From the NCBI RefSeq assembly GCF_000003815.2, contig NC_049996.1, positions 18,136,018 to 18,200,017 on the forward strand: DNA of 64,000 nt, given 5' to 3'. Under the pieces are notes generated by a model. It did not search any database. It saw only the letters and a program-made list of their open reading frames with translations, and had not been told where the DNA came from. The DNA comes from Branchiostoma floridae (lineage: Eukaryota > Chordata > Leptocardii > Amphioxiformes > Branchiostomatidae). The position numbers and the translations under genes were made by a program. Of this stretch, positions 11,570 through 21,765 are shown piece by piece. The stretch's first letter is position 1; the number at the start of each line of letters is the position of its first letter.

Positions 11570-14325
11570 CCACCAGAAAGTCACAGGGTCATCTTATAGC
11601 CATTGTAATAAAATGAGGGGGGGGGGGGCAGTTTTCTGCTGTATGATGTATCTTTCTGGAGAACCCAAAAGCTCAAATCTGCCTTATGCCAACTAAACTG
11701 CTGACCTGAGCAAATTTTGACCAAAATGGGAAAGCTTACCTGTTTCTTCTAACCTAAAAAGTCTCCAGATTGGGCCAAAATCTTTAATGAAAAGAAGGAT
11801 TTTCCAGGAAATTAGGTGCCAGTATAATCATACTCTCAGTTTGAGCTGTACTGTGCAACTCAAGAGGTTGTCTGCCCTAATGCCCCATCTTCAAATTGAG
11901 AATTCAGGATGGATCTTTGAATGCCATCTTTCCAAAATTTCATCACATCAGCCTTGAAATGCAAGCTGTGCCACAAAATTACTGTGTATAGATATCTAAG
12001 GTCAGAAGAAAAGCTGATCTGCAGGAAAGGAACTTGGCAACATTACCAGAGCTGAGCCAGCATACAGATTTTATGTGGTAGACTCTCATTCTCAATTTTA
12101 GTATGATCCATACTTCTTAAATTCAGAGTGGTGCAGGTAAAATTTGTCTGGTGCAGGTATTTTTCAATGTTATAGGATACTATCAAGGTTGACGGATCAA
12201 GGCCATATATAAATCTGAGTTATCTTATTGATAAAACCAATCAATAATGGTTTTATTACCTGCGTTTCTTTGTAAGATTTGAAAGAGAACTTCCAAAGGG
12301 GTCCCATGCAATAACGCTTTACTCCAAATTCAATAGGAGAGCTTATACATTATGGTAAATTTAGGGACTCAATTACATAATATGTGGCCATTTGGCCATA
12401 AATTACTGGGGTGTAAAAAGCTTTCCTACAAATTACTATGAGTAAAAACAGCTTGCCAGCACCATATGGAAAGAGGACATCCCCCCCGCCCCGAAATGGT
12501 GCGAACTTCTCTTCAAATACAGACACAGGCTATGTAACATCTCAATACACTTCTCCAGACATTCTAGACATGTCTCAGCACTTCCTGCAGATATGCGTGG
12601 CTCCAAGCCAGATAGACCAGAGCCAAGAGTCAAGCCTTGAAATTTCTCACATAAAATATATGCCTGAAACTGGTACTAAATTTTGTGTGTAACGGGGGAA
12701 CAACAAGACAGGTGAATTGTTATCTTGGTGTTGCAAGAAGATGAAGGCAAATAATATGGTACACAAGAAATTTCAATAAAACCTTGGCTACTGGAGCCCA
12801 AGGCCCAATTTACACAAAGGAAAATTGTTGGATGTATGACTATGATAACAGCGCTCAACGAGATCATATATATGTGGTCGTACAACACCTTTGGTTGCTG
12901 TGTGTAAATCGTCCCGCAGTGTCATACAAAAGGCATTTTTATGACTTGTCATACATCTACCTTGGTGGTGGTATGTGATATGACAGGGCCATGAAATTGC
13001 CTGTCGTATAATAGCAACTCATGTAGTATAACTGTTCTGTATGTATGTACAAGTTGCNNNNNNNNNNNNNNNNNNNNNNNNNNNNNNNNNNNNNNNNNNN
13101 NNNNNNNNNNNNNNNNNNNNNNNNNNNNNNNNNNNNNNNNNNNNNNNNNNNNNNNNNGGGTCGCGGTCAGGCCGTGAGATTATGAATTGCATAGCTGAAG
13201 TAATATTACTTTATTTATTGTAATGGAAAAGGTTGTACTATTCCCCAACTCAAGGCAATATTGGACTCACTGGAATTTTCGACTTGATCACTCAATTTCC
13301 TTCAGCTCGCTGGCCCAATGGACACATGACATGTGTGACGTCAACAATAGGTCAAAGGTTATTTGAAGTCGATGTCGGCCCCGCCCTGTAAATCGTACAA
13401 AACAGCTGCAATATGATCAAATACATGCCGTAGATTGCAAAAAAAAGTATACTAGTGTCATACAATGCCAGAGTCTATCTCCAAGGTCTAAGAAGAATAT
13501 GAAAGTACAAAAATGAAGAATCTATTGTTCCGTATACCATTCTCTGTGTGTTCAGTCATTTGTTCAACCTTCCTGCCCACTCTGCTATAGACTTTGCCAA
13601 ACTTTTCTTATTCGTCCGTTCTCAACAGTTTTGGGCTTTCTAGACGAAGTCATCCATATAATCAAATCAGCATGGCCTTAGTTGAAGACAAAGATGGACT
13701 TTCATGTTCTACTGGTGTTTTGCGTTTGTACATGCGTGTTGGAATCAATATTTCATTTCATTTTCAACGGGTAAGCATTGTTAGTAGGACTTCATAGCAA
13801 CGACTAGGCCTTAATTAATGCCAAATAACTCAAGCAACTGGAAATGGTTTTTGGGAACGGTCAGACGTTTCAGATAACACCCGTTATCTATCGTCCTTGA
13901 CACTAAAGAGATACTGTAGGAGAGCTGACGAAAGATAACAGATCAGTTTATTGCAAATTCTTGCCCGTGGGCTAATTGCAGGTAACATTAAAGGGTCCAA
14001 TGTTAAACCAATATAGCAAGCGCCTTCTTTAGTCTAAATAAATTTTACTCTAGAATAACGTATGTTATCTGAAATTGTTTCCAAAATCATATCTAGTTGC
14101 TTAAATAATTGCTGTTTGGCGTATCTTTAATTTTACCTTGATGTCTAACCTTCATCGACGTGACGAGGCATTTAATTTGGACCTTTTTAAATAGATATGA
14201 CACAGATACACCCCTGTGCTATAAAAGTAACCATGTTCTTGGTACAACTCTGCATTTCAACTTCTCACTATGTGATAATTAGATATGGGTGAAATACAAT
14301 TTTTCTTTGTTGGTGGCGACTACAG
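11570..14325. other. Non-coding stretch, no gene seen
   Basis: AT-rich sequence with a 100-base gap at 13058-13157. It should hold upstream exons or introns of the class B receptor that ends at 15145, but I find no exon encoding its earlier membrane segments. A fragment at 12129-12160 (gtgcaggtaaaatttgtctg) matches internal sequence of the terminal-inverted-repeat element at 41668-42020. Confidence 0.4.
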
Positions 14326-15145
14326 GAAGGCTCTGCGGGCCCTGTTCGTGCTGTTGCCTTTGCTGGGCCTGACTAACCTGCTGTTCTTCGTCGATCCGCA
14401 AGATGGCGGTGTTGGCGAGAACATCTTTCAGATCTTCAACGCACTGTTGCAGTCAACGCAGGTGCACACACTTAACATTGACATAAAATAATGACTCATA
14501 CAGTGTTACTAGTTTTTTTAAACCTTCTATTTGTACTTTTGATTTATGCAAAAATATCTAATCACATACGAATTTTACAAATATCGTACATCATGTTTTT
14601 TCAGGGCCTGGTCGTGTCCATAATCTACTGTTTCACCAACGACGAGGTAGGCCTACATTTTCAGAACTGATTCATTCGCAGTAGATGTAATGCTGTCATT
14701 TCAAGTGATAAGAAATGTAGACAATTGAGGAAAATTCAGATTCAGTATGAAATTCGCAAGGACAGTATGGCAATAGATATTTCATATTTCAATGTACTGT
14801 CATTTCAAGTAATAAGAAATGTAAAAAATTGAAGAAAATTCATATTCAGTATGTATGAAATTCGCAAGGACAGTATGTCATAGATATTTACCTACCTCCC
14901 CTCTGAAAGAAATGCATCAATTGAAATTGAAGGATGGATTATTGCATTAAGATCTGCTTTTGTAATATGTCTAGGTGAAATCCGTGATCAGGGATCGAAT
15001 GAACCGCCAGAAGCAGCCATTGACCAACAAAACGGTTCTCTCGGCCACTAACTGCCATCGGCGCAGCGCTCAGTCCACCACCTGCACCCCCGGCCGGGAC
15101 CCGGATGTACGGATACAGCGCAGTGAGCGCTCCAGCGTGGTCTAA
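14326..15145 (+). CDS. Class B (secretin-family) GPCR, last three exons (TM6, TM7, tail)
   Basis: Exons 14326-14461, 14605-14646 and 14975-15145 have consensus acceptors and donors and compatible phases. They encode KALRALFVLLPLLGLTNLLF (TM6), FNALLQSTQ GLVVSIIYCF (TM7), TNDEVKSVIRDRMNRQ (helix 8) and a short tail ending RSERSSVV before TAA. The VLLPLLG motif, the QGLVVSIIYCF motif and NDEV after TM7 are hallmarks of secretin-family receptors. The pattern is closest to CRF/DH44-type receptors ([35 protein letters not shown]). The 42-bp TM7 exon is typical of this family. Class B receptors sit in the plasma membrane, bind peptide hormones and usually act through Gs and cAMP. The extracellular domain and TM1-5 are not found in the window; they may lie in the gap at 13058-13157 or left of position 1. 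Confidence 0.88.
14690..14890. repeat. Two-copy direct repeat inside an intron
   Basis: Two copies, about 100 bp apart, of tgtcatttcaagtgataaga ... gaaattcgcaaggacagtat in the intron before the last exon of the class B receptor gene. No splice site is included. Confidence 0.7.
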
Positions 15146-15157
15146 CTCCTCAGGCTG

Positions 15158-15355
15158 ACGTCACATTTCCAAACCGGGCCCCGGCCGGGATGTTTTAAGA
15201 AACGAAAAATCAAATTTCCAGGGACATTTTGATTTTTCGTTTTATCATCAAGATATCAAAATACACAAAATGTCAAAATAATATACATAGGCATGACATA
15301 TCATTCATTTTGCTCCTGAAAGCTGCCCGGCCGGCCCCCGGTTTGGAAATGTGAC
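15158..15355. mobile_element. MITE, GC-rich-terminus family, copy 1
   Basis: About 198 bp, bounded by acgtcacatttccaaaccgg ... ccggtttggaaatgtgac with GC-rich inner terminal repeats (ccggccggg) and gaaacgaaaaatc next to them. No coding capacity. It sits 12 bp after the stop codon of the class B receptor, in its 3' UTR. Confidence 0.8.
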
Positions 15356-15364
15356 CTAAGCCTA

Positions 15365-15542
15365 ACGTCACATTTCCAAACCGGGGCCCGGTCGGGCTGT
15401 TTGTGGAAACGAAAAATCGAAAGGTATACGTAAAAATATACACAAATAACTCTTTGCGTCTTATGTACTTTGGTGTCTTTTGTACCGTAGTTTTCGTTCC
15501 CGCAAGCTGCCCGGCCGGGCCTCCGTGGTTTGGAAGTGTGAC
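15365..15542. mobile_element. MITE, GC-rich-terminus family, copy 2
   Basis: About 178 bp with the same termini (acgtcacatttccaaaccgg ... gtttggaagtgtgac), directly abutting copy 1 and separated by only nine bases. The pair suggests insertion side by side or one inside the flank of the other. Confidence 0.8.
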
Positions 15543-15545
15543 TAT

Positions 15546-16838
15546 GGGTTAGAAGGTGACGGAAGCTCGCGGGACTAGCGACTCTGCATACTGCGGATCG
15601 TGCGCGACTTTTGCTTTTGGATGTCACGGTCAAATGATGAAATACTAGATGATTGCAATCTGACATATATCATTTCAGACTTTTGGAAGATCAGTTAAAT
15701 CTTCGAACAACAACTTCACAGTTCCTGTTTGGCGATCAATGGAGAACTGTTCAGTTTGAGCCAAAGAGTTGATTTCAGAAATAAAAATTGTCAAAAATTA
15801 AAGGTCTTCTGTCGGAATAAGGAGGCCCGCGTACTAAGTACGCATGCGCAGACAAATGCATTGTGGGTAATACTATTACGTCAAATGTGAAAGCCCCTAA
15901 AAACCTTGTCTTGGCCATTTTTCCAGACATGGTTTGCTTCTTTCAGGGGTCTTCATCTTTGACGTATAACCTGCAATGCATTTCGCTCCACATGCGTACT
16001 TAGAATCGTGAACATTCCGATAGGTCAGATACCTTGCAAGAAAACATATCATGAAAAGTAGTTAAAAGTGATGTGTGTTTCAATTAGATTATATACTCCA
16101 GGGACCATTTTTCTACATATTTACACAGACCATGTACTGTAGGGAGCTAGCGCAATGTGGTCAGCCATAGACACCTTCTTCATTTGTCTAGATGTTACAC
16201 TTTTATTGCTTTTAAGAGAAGTACATTTCTTAAGTATTGTTTGGATGTACCAGTGAAATTTTCATTATTCATTGTTGTTTACCATATCGTCATTGTATTG
16301 GGTTGCACTAGTATGAAGTTTATAACGCAAGGTCATTACTTTGTAATATCTAAACTGTTGCTGTTTATATGTGTATGAAGGAAATATTTACCATACTATT
16401 CTATTTTCTGGACGAACACACGGACGGTCCTTCTTAATCTATTCGTTAGACTGTTTTGATGAGGTATACATAGCTGTTAGATTGAATTGTATTGTATTGA
16501 GATATGATTTAAGAAGGCATGTATATAAATATTTATGCCTGTACCTCAGATATTACTTGCCTAATGTGGTATATAGTATTTTCTGTATATTTAGCTGTGC
16601 AGCGATGGTTATTGCGTTGTCAGTGTATCGAGGTCCATGCAATTGGTACGCTTATCAGTGGATTGAATATACTCTGTACGTTCGTATTGCTTTTGTCTTT
16701 TTTGTGTGATAGGACAAGAAACAACACGTTCCACTTTGTGGTATATATTTTCTAAAAAAACGATGTGCATATGTGCGTTATACCTCACACCTATCGTGTT
16801 AATCATAACTGTAAATTCTAATCAAAATTTCCCTGATA
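15546..16838. other. Intergenic, no gene seen
   Basis: Contains an AATAAA-type signal (agaaataaaaattg, about 15777) that could end the class B receptor transcript. Hydrophobic plus-strand frames at 16157-16755 have AT-rich composition and no recognisable motif, so I treat them as chance. Confidence 0.4.
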
Positions 16839-18192
16839 TTAAGACTCTAAACATGGCGACTCCCTCTGGATGACGTCATCTAACTCCCAGCATGCATAGT
16901 ACCAGCCCAGCTGGTACAAGGTGGCGACAAGGTGCCACCAGTGATGACTGTAACCTGCAAACCACAGTTTCCCTGGGGCGGAAAGAGGTGAAATACAAGT
17001 AACATTAATATCTGATTATAACTGTGCATGTACTCCCTACTGGGTAGCACACATAGTAGACTGTCTTTATTTTGACAAATTAACGTATTTGATAATTGCA
17101 AGCGAATTAAGATACACTGTTAAAACATTTCCGAAGTAGCTTTCTTACCTGGGAAGAATCTTTCCGGAATATGAAGACCATAAAACGCCATGGCGACTAC
17201 ACCGGCGAGGTAGGCATTCACTAAGATCCTCAGTAAGGTCTGGAGATACATCCACACAAAAACATGGGTTACAAATAGATTATTCTCATTCATGTTATAG
17301 AAACTACCAGAATTATCATTCTTATGCAGTAGCATTCTCTTCTATCCCATGAATGTTGCACATTGGGAGACTCATATTTCAAAGTGATATCGCAACAAAA
17401 CAACATGAAATAATCAGAAAAATATACAGCGTACTTCTATCATGGAATGACTCTATATCTGTCTACCTAGGCCAATAGGTGTGTGCATATATAAACGACA
17501 GTTCATTAACTGCCTTCAAATAAGAAGTCAAACGCGACAATAGTATACAGTGTACCATATAGATATTTAGATTAGACACTGGCACAGTGTAACGTATCAC
17601 TCTATTTTCTACTCTTATCTTTCGAGACTGTACATGCAATTTGCCGTTGGGCATGATTTTGCAAATAAAACATTTATTATCATTAATAATGCTATGCAAA
17701 AAAGAATCCATCAATGCAAAAGACACTATCGTGCATTAGTTAATGATGTTATATTAGCGCATTACTATCTTACCGTCATGTGGAGCGTGTCCCAGTCCGT
17801 ACACAGTACCAGAAACAGGTGGAAGATGGAGATAAAGGGGAACGAGCCCACACACGCCGCCTGTGGGAATAACACGGTACTGCACTTTCAACATACAGAA
17901 TCAAACTTTTTAATACGTAAGGCGAATAAAAGGTGGAAAACTTTCAAAAGGCATCCGCCATCTTTCTTTATCTCTGAGGTTAGCCACGTGACACCTGGAT
18001 GTCAAAGGTCGCACAGGTGGATATTGTATAGGGATTTGCCTTGAAAAGTTACTCTGCAATCGTAACGGTTACCTGTACAAGCCTTTCCTCCCTCTTCTTG
18101 TCGCTCTCCGGCTCAAACGCATATCGGTAGATAGAAATGACGTTTGCAAGCAGGAAAACGGCAAATATAGACAGGTAGAAGTTTCTCCAACC
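16839..18192 (-). CDS. PAQR-family (adipoQ/progestin) receptor, last four exons
   Basis: Minus-strand exons 18192-18073, 17860-17774, 17239-17149 and 16954-16839 have good splice sites and matching phases and encode 137 residues plus TAA. The key segment is VVAMAFYGLHIPERFFPG followed by YSHHWWHLVATLYQLGWYY. The IPERFFPG motif followed by a SHxxWH segment is the C-terminal signature of PAQR proteins (in human PAQR3, KVPERYFPG then SSHQIWHIL). The earlier exons give hydrophobic segments (FYLSIFAVFLLANVISIYRY and FPFISIFHLFLVL). PAQR proteins are seven-helix membrane proteins related to hydrolases. The N-terminal exons are not found between here and the GOSR2 3' end at 20004. They may lie in the gap at 18990-19089, or the locus may be a partial duplicate. 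A subfamily cannot be fixed from this piece. Confidence 0.82.
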
Positions 18193-18432
18193 CTGCAATA
18201 GAACAATTCTGTCAATCACAAGCAGCAGTTCAACCAATGATAGCATGTCAATTGGCCATTTGACCAATGAGAGAGTACTAGTGGCTGTATGCCCGCAAAA
18301 AAAAATGTATTTCTATGTTTAGATTTTTTTTACCTAGGTGAGCAGGGCTATATTTGATAACAAAGGCAACTGTTTGGTAGATGTTGCTCAGATTATAATC
18401 GAATAAGACGAGTCATATCGACCGAACCGGAA

Positions 18433-18989
18433 ACTAGAAAGGCCGACATTTGCTTAAGAGCAAATACAGCATATTTCAGCCATACCCCTTCCCACGCAAC
18501 ATTGGACTGTTCCAAATCACCCCTGCGCAGAAATGGAACATCCTCTTAACAGTACATTATCCCAAAAGTGGACTGGTATTGTGAATTGACTCCAGGTAAA
18601 AACAGAGCTTGCTTCTATTTTTCAGAAAATGACAATAATCACACCTTCCATTCAGAAAATTTTCATCATGACTGAAAATTGTTGAATGACTTCATGTAAT
18701 GTCATTAACAATTTTCAGTACGATAACTAGGTGTACGTTTAAAAAAGTATAAGCTCCTTGTGATGTGGGTACATTTATTATTGCAATGAACTTTTTTTAT
18801 TCAAGTAGGGCATACGATTTAATAATTATCAAGCAGGTGCAGGTACTGTAGGAGCGCTTGTTTTCTTCAAGCTGTAAAACTGTTAACTGTTTACTTTGTA
18901 TGCAAGCGACCATCGAGCCTATTCTTATTTTAGTTTAACAACTTCCTGCCAGACCCGCGAAGATACGATTGAACTTGTTCGAGGATTTA
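18433..18989 (+). mobile_element. Dispersed element sharing its terminus with the satellite, copy 1
   Basis: Starts with actagaaaggccgacattt and gcttaagagcaaatacagca at about 18433 and matches the reverse complement of 10033-10588 until the gap at 18990. It sits upstream of the visible PAQR exons on their strand. No coding frame. The right end is lost in the gap. Confidence 0.7.
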
Positions 18990-19089
18990 NNNNNNNNNNN
19001 NNNNNNNNNNNNNNNNNNNNNNNNNNNNNNNNNNNNNNNNNNNNNNNNNNNNNNNNNNNNNNNNNNNNNNNNNNNNNNNNNNNNNNNNN

Positions 19090-19790
19090 AGAATAAAACA
19101 ACAACGTGTGCTCATTCCTCAGAATACCATAAGAGAAAATCCACCCCCATAACTGACAAATTGAAAAGTTGAGTCCAGAAAGTCTTATTTATTTTCTAAG
19201 TTATCTGATTAATGAACAACAATATGTACACTATTTATATTGGCATAAATTTATCTGGATACATGTAATAATATAGTTAGTTTATTTGATTATACAGTAA
19301 AATGTACAGGATTTGATATTGCAGATAGGTTCATACAATGTACACGACCATGCATGTAACGACTGGTGATCTTAACCAATGGAAAGGGTAGGACATGGCT
19401 GTTGTTCAAAGAAGAGTGTACCTGGCAGAAGGAGGAGTGTTTCAAGTCCCTGCCACACATGAAGGACCTTCCCATCACTTTTAACAGCTCCCAACCACTT
19501 CCCGACCAAGGGTGGAATCCGTCCTATTCTAGCTGCAGTTTTGCTGTTCTGATTGTATCTAAGAAGAATATGACTTTATTGAGTTTGATTTGCCAAAAGT
19601 CATAGTCAGTTGGCACAGACAGCTTTTACAGAATAGCCCACTAACTCCCAACCACAGATGACCTAACTCATGTCTTTACTATAACTCTTAACCATGGTCT
19701 GAGAAGGTTGGGAGGTCATGGTTGGCTATTGTACGTGAATCAAGGAATCACAACAATCGTTTGGAGAAGGTCAAGTGACAGGGGCTTCAA
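19090..19790. other. Non-coding stretch, no gene recognised
   Basis: A plus-strand frame at 19366-19605 (79 residues, with CTWQKEECFKSLPHMKD) has some coding-like composition, but it has no splice context and no family I recognise. This region should also contain the GOSR2 3' UTR (minus strand). Confidence 0.3.
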
Positions 19791-19794
19791 TTAG

Positions 19795-20003
19795 ACATTT
19801 ACAGATGTGTTACGTGTGTAAGATGACAGGTGTGACGTGAGAAAGACGACTGGTGTGTTACGTAAGACAACAGGTGTTTTACATCAGACGACAGGTGTGT
19901 TACATCAGACGACAGGTGTGTTACATCAGACGACAGGTGTGTTACATCAGACGACAGGTGTGTTACAGGCTTTACAGGTGCGTTACATCAGACAATAGGT
20001 GTG
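19795..20003. repeat. Minisatellite abutting the GOSR2 stop codon
   Basis: About eight units of roughly 21-25 bp (acatcagacgacaggtgtgt). The unit phrase gtgttacgtgag matches the sequence over the GOSR2 stop codon (TAA as tta at 20004-20006), so the array looks grown out of the gene's coding end. Confidence 0.75.
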
Positions 20004-20922
20004 TTACGTGAGGTACTGAAAGGCCAGGTACATGATGACACCTGTGACTATCATCCCGCCAAACAGGATGAATCTGTCGTAGAAGGTTCTCTTCTCGATG
20101 AGCCGCATGACTGTGTTGGACATTCCCAGCATGTTGGCGACATCCAGCATCTTCTTGTGAGCTCCCTGGGGTGGTGGGGGGCGAGAGTTCGTTAGTGATG
20201 GTGGGGGACGAGAGTTCGTTAGTGATACTTAGCTCCCTGAGATGGTGGGGGACGAGAGTTCGTTAGTGATACTTAGCTCCCTGAGATGGTGGGGGACGAG
20301 AGTTCGTTAGTGATACTTAGCTTTAATCAGTCCCAAACAGCAGCCTGCTTTCTGTTGTGGGTACATTTATGCACAACATTCTGTACATTACAAGAGAAAT
20401 CAGCAAAAGGCTTAGAAGTGAAGTTGTAAACATTTCAACATAATTTTCCAATGAAGATACAATCCTCCATAGTAACTGCTGGCTCAATCTTGTCGTGGTT
20501 GGCAAGCAAAATGATTAAGGGGTTACTATGAAGGAATGAACCCAGGATAGAAAGTTTAATTTCAAACAAAACTTTCCAAACAATGGAAAAAAAATTGTTT
20601 TCCTTTCACTTCAATCACAGGCAAAATACTTGTGTACAATTCAGATATAGATTTTAAGTGCAGTCTAGTGGGGTGTATTCACACACAGAAGGTGAAGATT
20701 ATTTAAATTATGTATATTCATCATTATTGTTGTTGTTGTTATGGTGTCCTATGTCCATGACCTCAGTGCCTGTTCAGACTGTACCTTGAGTGTGCTCCTC
20801 TGTCCCTGCAGGCTGGCCATGATAGAACTGCCTGATCCGATGAGGTCGTCGACCCCCCTGTGTGCATTGTGTAGGGAGGAGTTGTGCTGGAGGGCGTGGT
20901 CTATCATAATGGACGTGTCCTC
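20004..20922 (-). CDS. GOSR2: Golgi SNARE membrin, last two exons
   Basis: Minus-strand exons 20922-20785 (46 codons) and 20165-20004 (53 codons plus TAA) are both phase 0 with good splice sites. They encode [28 protein letters not shown], then [37 protein letters not shown] and the membrane anchor [16 protein letters not shown]. This matches the C-terminal half of human GOSR2 almost residue by residue (QRLTLKGTQKKILDIANML, then [15 protein letters not shown] and VVQYLT at the very end). The SNARE motif has Gln at its centre ([10 protein letters not shown]), as expected of a Qb-SNARE, and ends in a C-terminal membrane anchor. Membrin acts in ER-to-Golgi and intra-Golgi vesicle fusion. The N-terminal exons (about 110 residues in human) are not visible between 20922 and the divergent P450 gene at 21766. 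The gap at 21223-21322 may hide them. Both visible acceptors are multiplied in minisatellites. Confidence 0.93.
20155..20325. repeat. Tandem repeat of the GOSR2 last-exon acceptor
   Basis: Three to four units of about 45-50 bp (gctccctgagatggtgggg gacgagagttcgttagtgat). Read on the minus strand, each full unit repeats the CAG/GGAGCT junction that begins the last GOSR2 exon, so decoy 3' splice sites precede the real one at 20165. Confidence 0.8.
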
Positions 20923-21130
20923 CTGTGGGACAGTAAAAACAGTGGTCTATCATAATGGACGTGTCCTCCTGTGGGACAGTAAAAACAGTGGTCTATCATA
21001 ATGGACGTGTCTTCCTGTGGGACAGTAAAAACAGTGGTCTATCATAATGGACGTGTCCTTCTGTGGGACAGTAAAAACAGTGGTCTATCATAATGGACGT
21101 GTCCTCCTGTGGTGGATCAGTAAAAACAGT
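20898..21130. repeat. Tandem repeat of a GOSR2 acceptor plus exon start
   Basis: Five units of exactly 46 bp, starting ggtctatcataatggacgtg at 20898, 20944, 20990, 21036 and 21082. On the minus strand each unit carries the acceptor CCCACAG and the first coding bases of exon 20922-20785 (GAGGACACGTCCATTATG, residues EDTSIM). The copy at 20898 is the real exon. The last unit is altered (gtggtggatcag). Confidence 0.9.
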
Positions 21131-21322
21131 GGTAAACAGCCTTTCAATGCTGCCCTTTTGAAATCGGAAAACCATAATCAACTTCAAAACTTCAAGGGCA
21201 CACTTAGCCTGGATAGCATCCTNNNNNNNNNNNNNNNNNNNNNNNNNNNNNNNNNNNNNNNNNNNNNNNNNNNNNNNNNNNNNNNNNNNNNNNNNNNNNN
21301 NNNNNNNNNNNNNNNNNNNNNN

Positions 21323-21765
21323 ATAGAACGCCCCGGACCTCGCTGTCTTTAGTGTTGCAGACATGTCGTTTTCATTACTTACATTCGGTGTAGACACTGA
21401 TATACATATATATGGCAATGCAACAACAAGAAGAATCCAGTTAATTGCACAACGGATCACCGCACGATTCTATTAATTGCACGGAATCCCAAAATCCTAT
21501 ACCGGTGCGGTCCAGCTGGATAACTTCACATTGTCGCATCGGCATAAGAATAAAAGGGTTTGTTTACCTTTGTCCAGCATTTACGTCACGGAAGGAATAT
21601 AGTTTGCCCTAGTTTCCCAACTAGTAGGTAAGTTGACATACATACATACATACATAGGTAAGTATCGAACCAGTTCCTTTAAGCTACGAGGAGTTGTCGG
21701 ACGACCCCGTCAACAATTGTGCTGCGCACGCGCAAAAAATGTTGTCTGCATTCTTTGAAAAAAAA
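21323..21765. other. Upstream region of the first P450 gene
   Basis: Contains a (catacata)n run at about 21639-21656. No GOSR2 N-terminal exon is seen on the minus strand. No clear TATA box; cataagaataaaaggg (about 21543) is the closest AT-rich candidate. Confidence 0.35.

Noticed and set aside
16157-16755. Overlapping hydrophobic plus-strand frames that might be a small membrane protein
   Set aside because: AT-rich composition yields Phe/Ile/Tyr/Leu by chance. No conserved motif or splice logic, and frames overlap in two phases.
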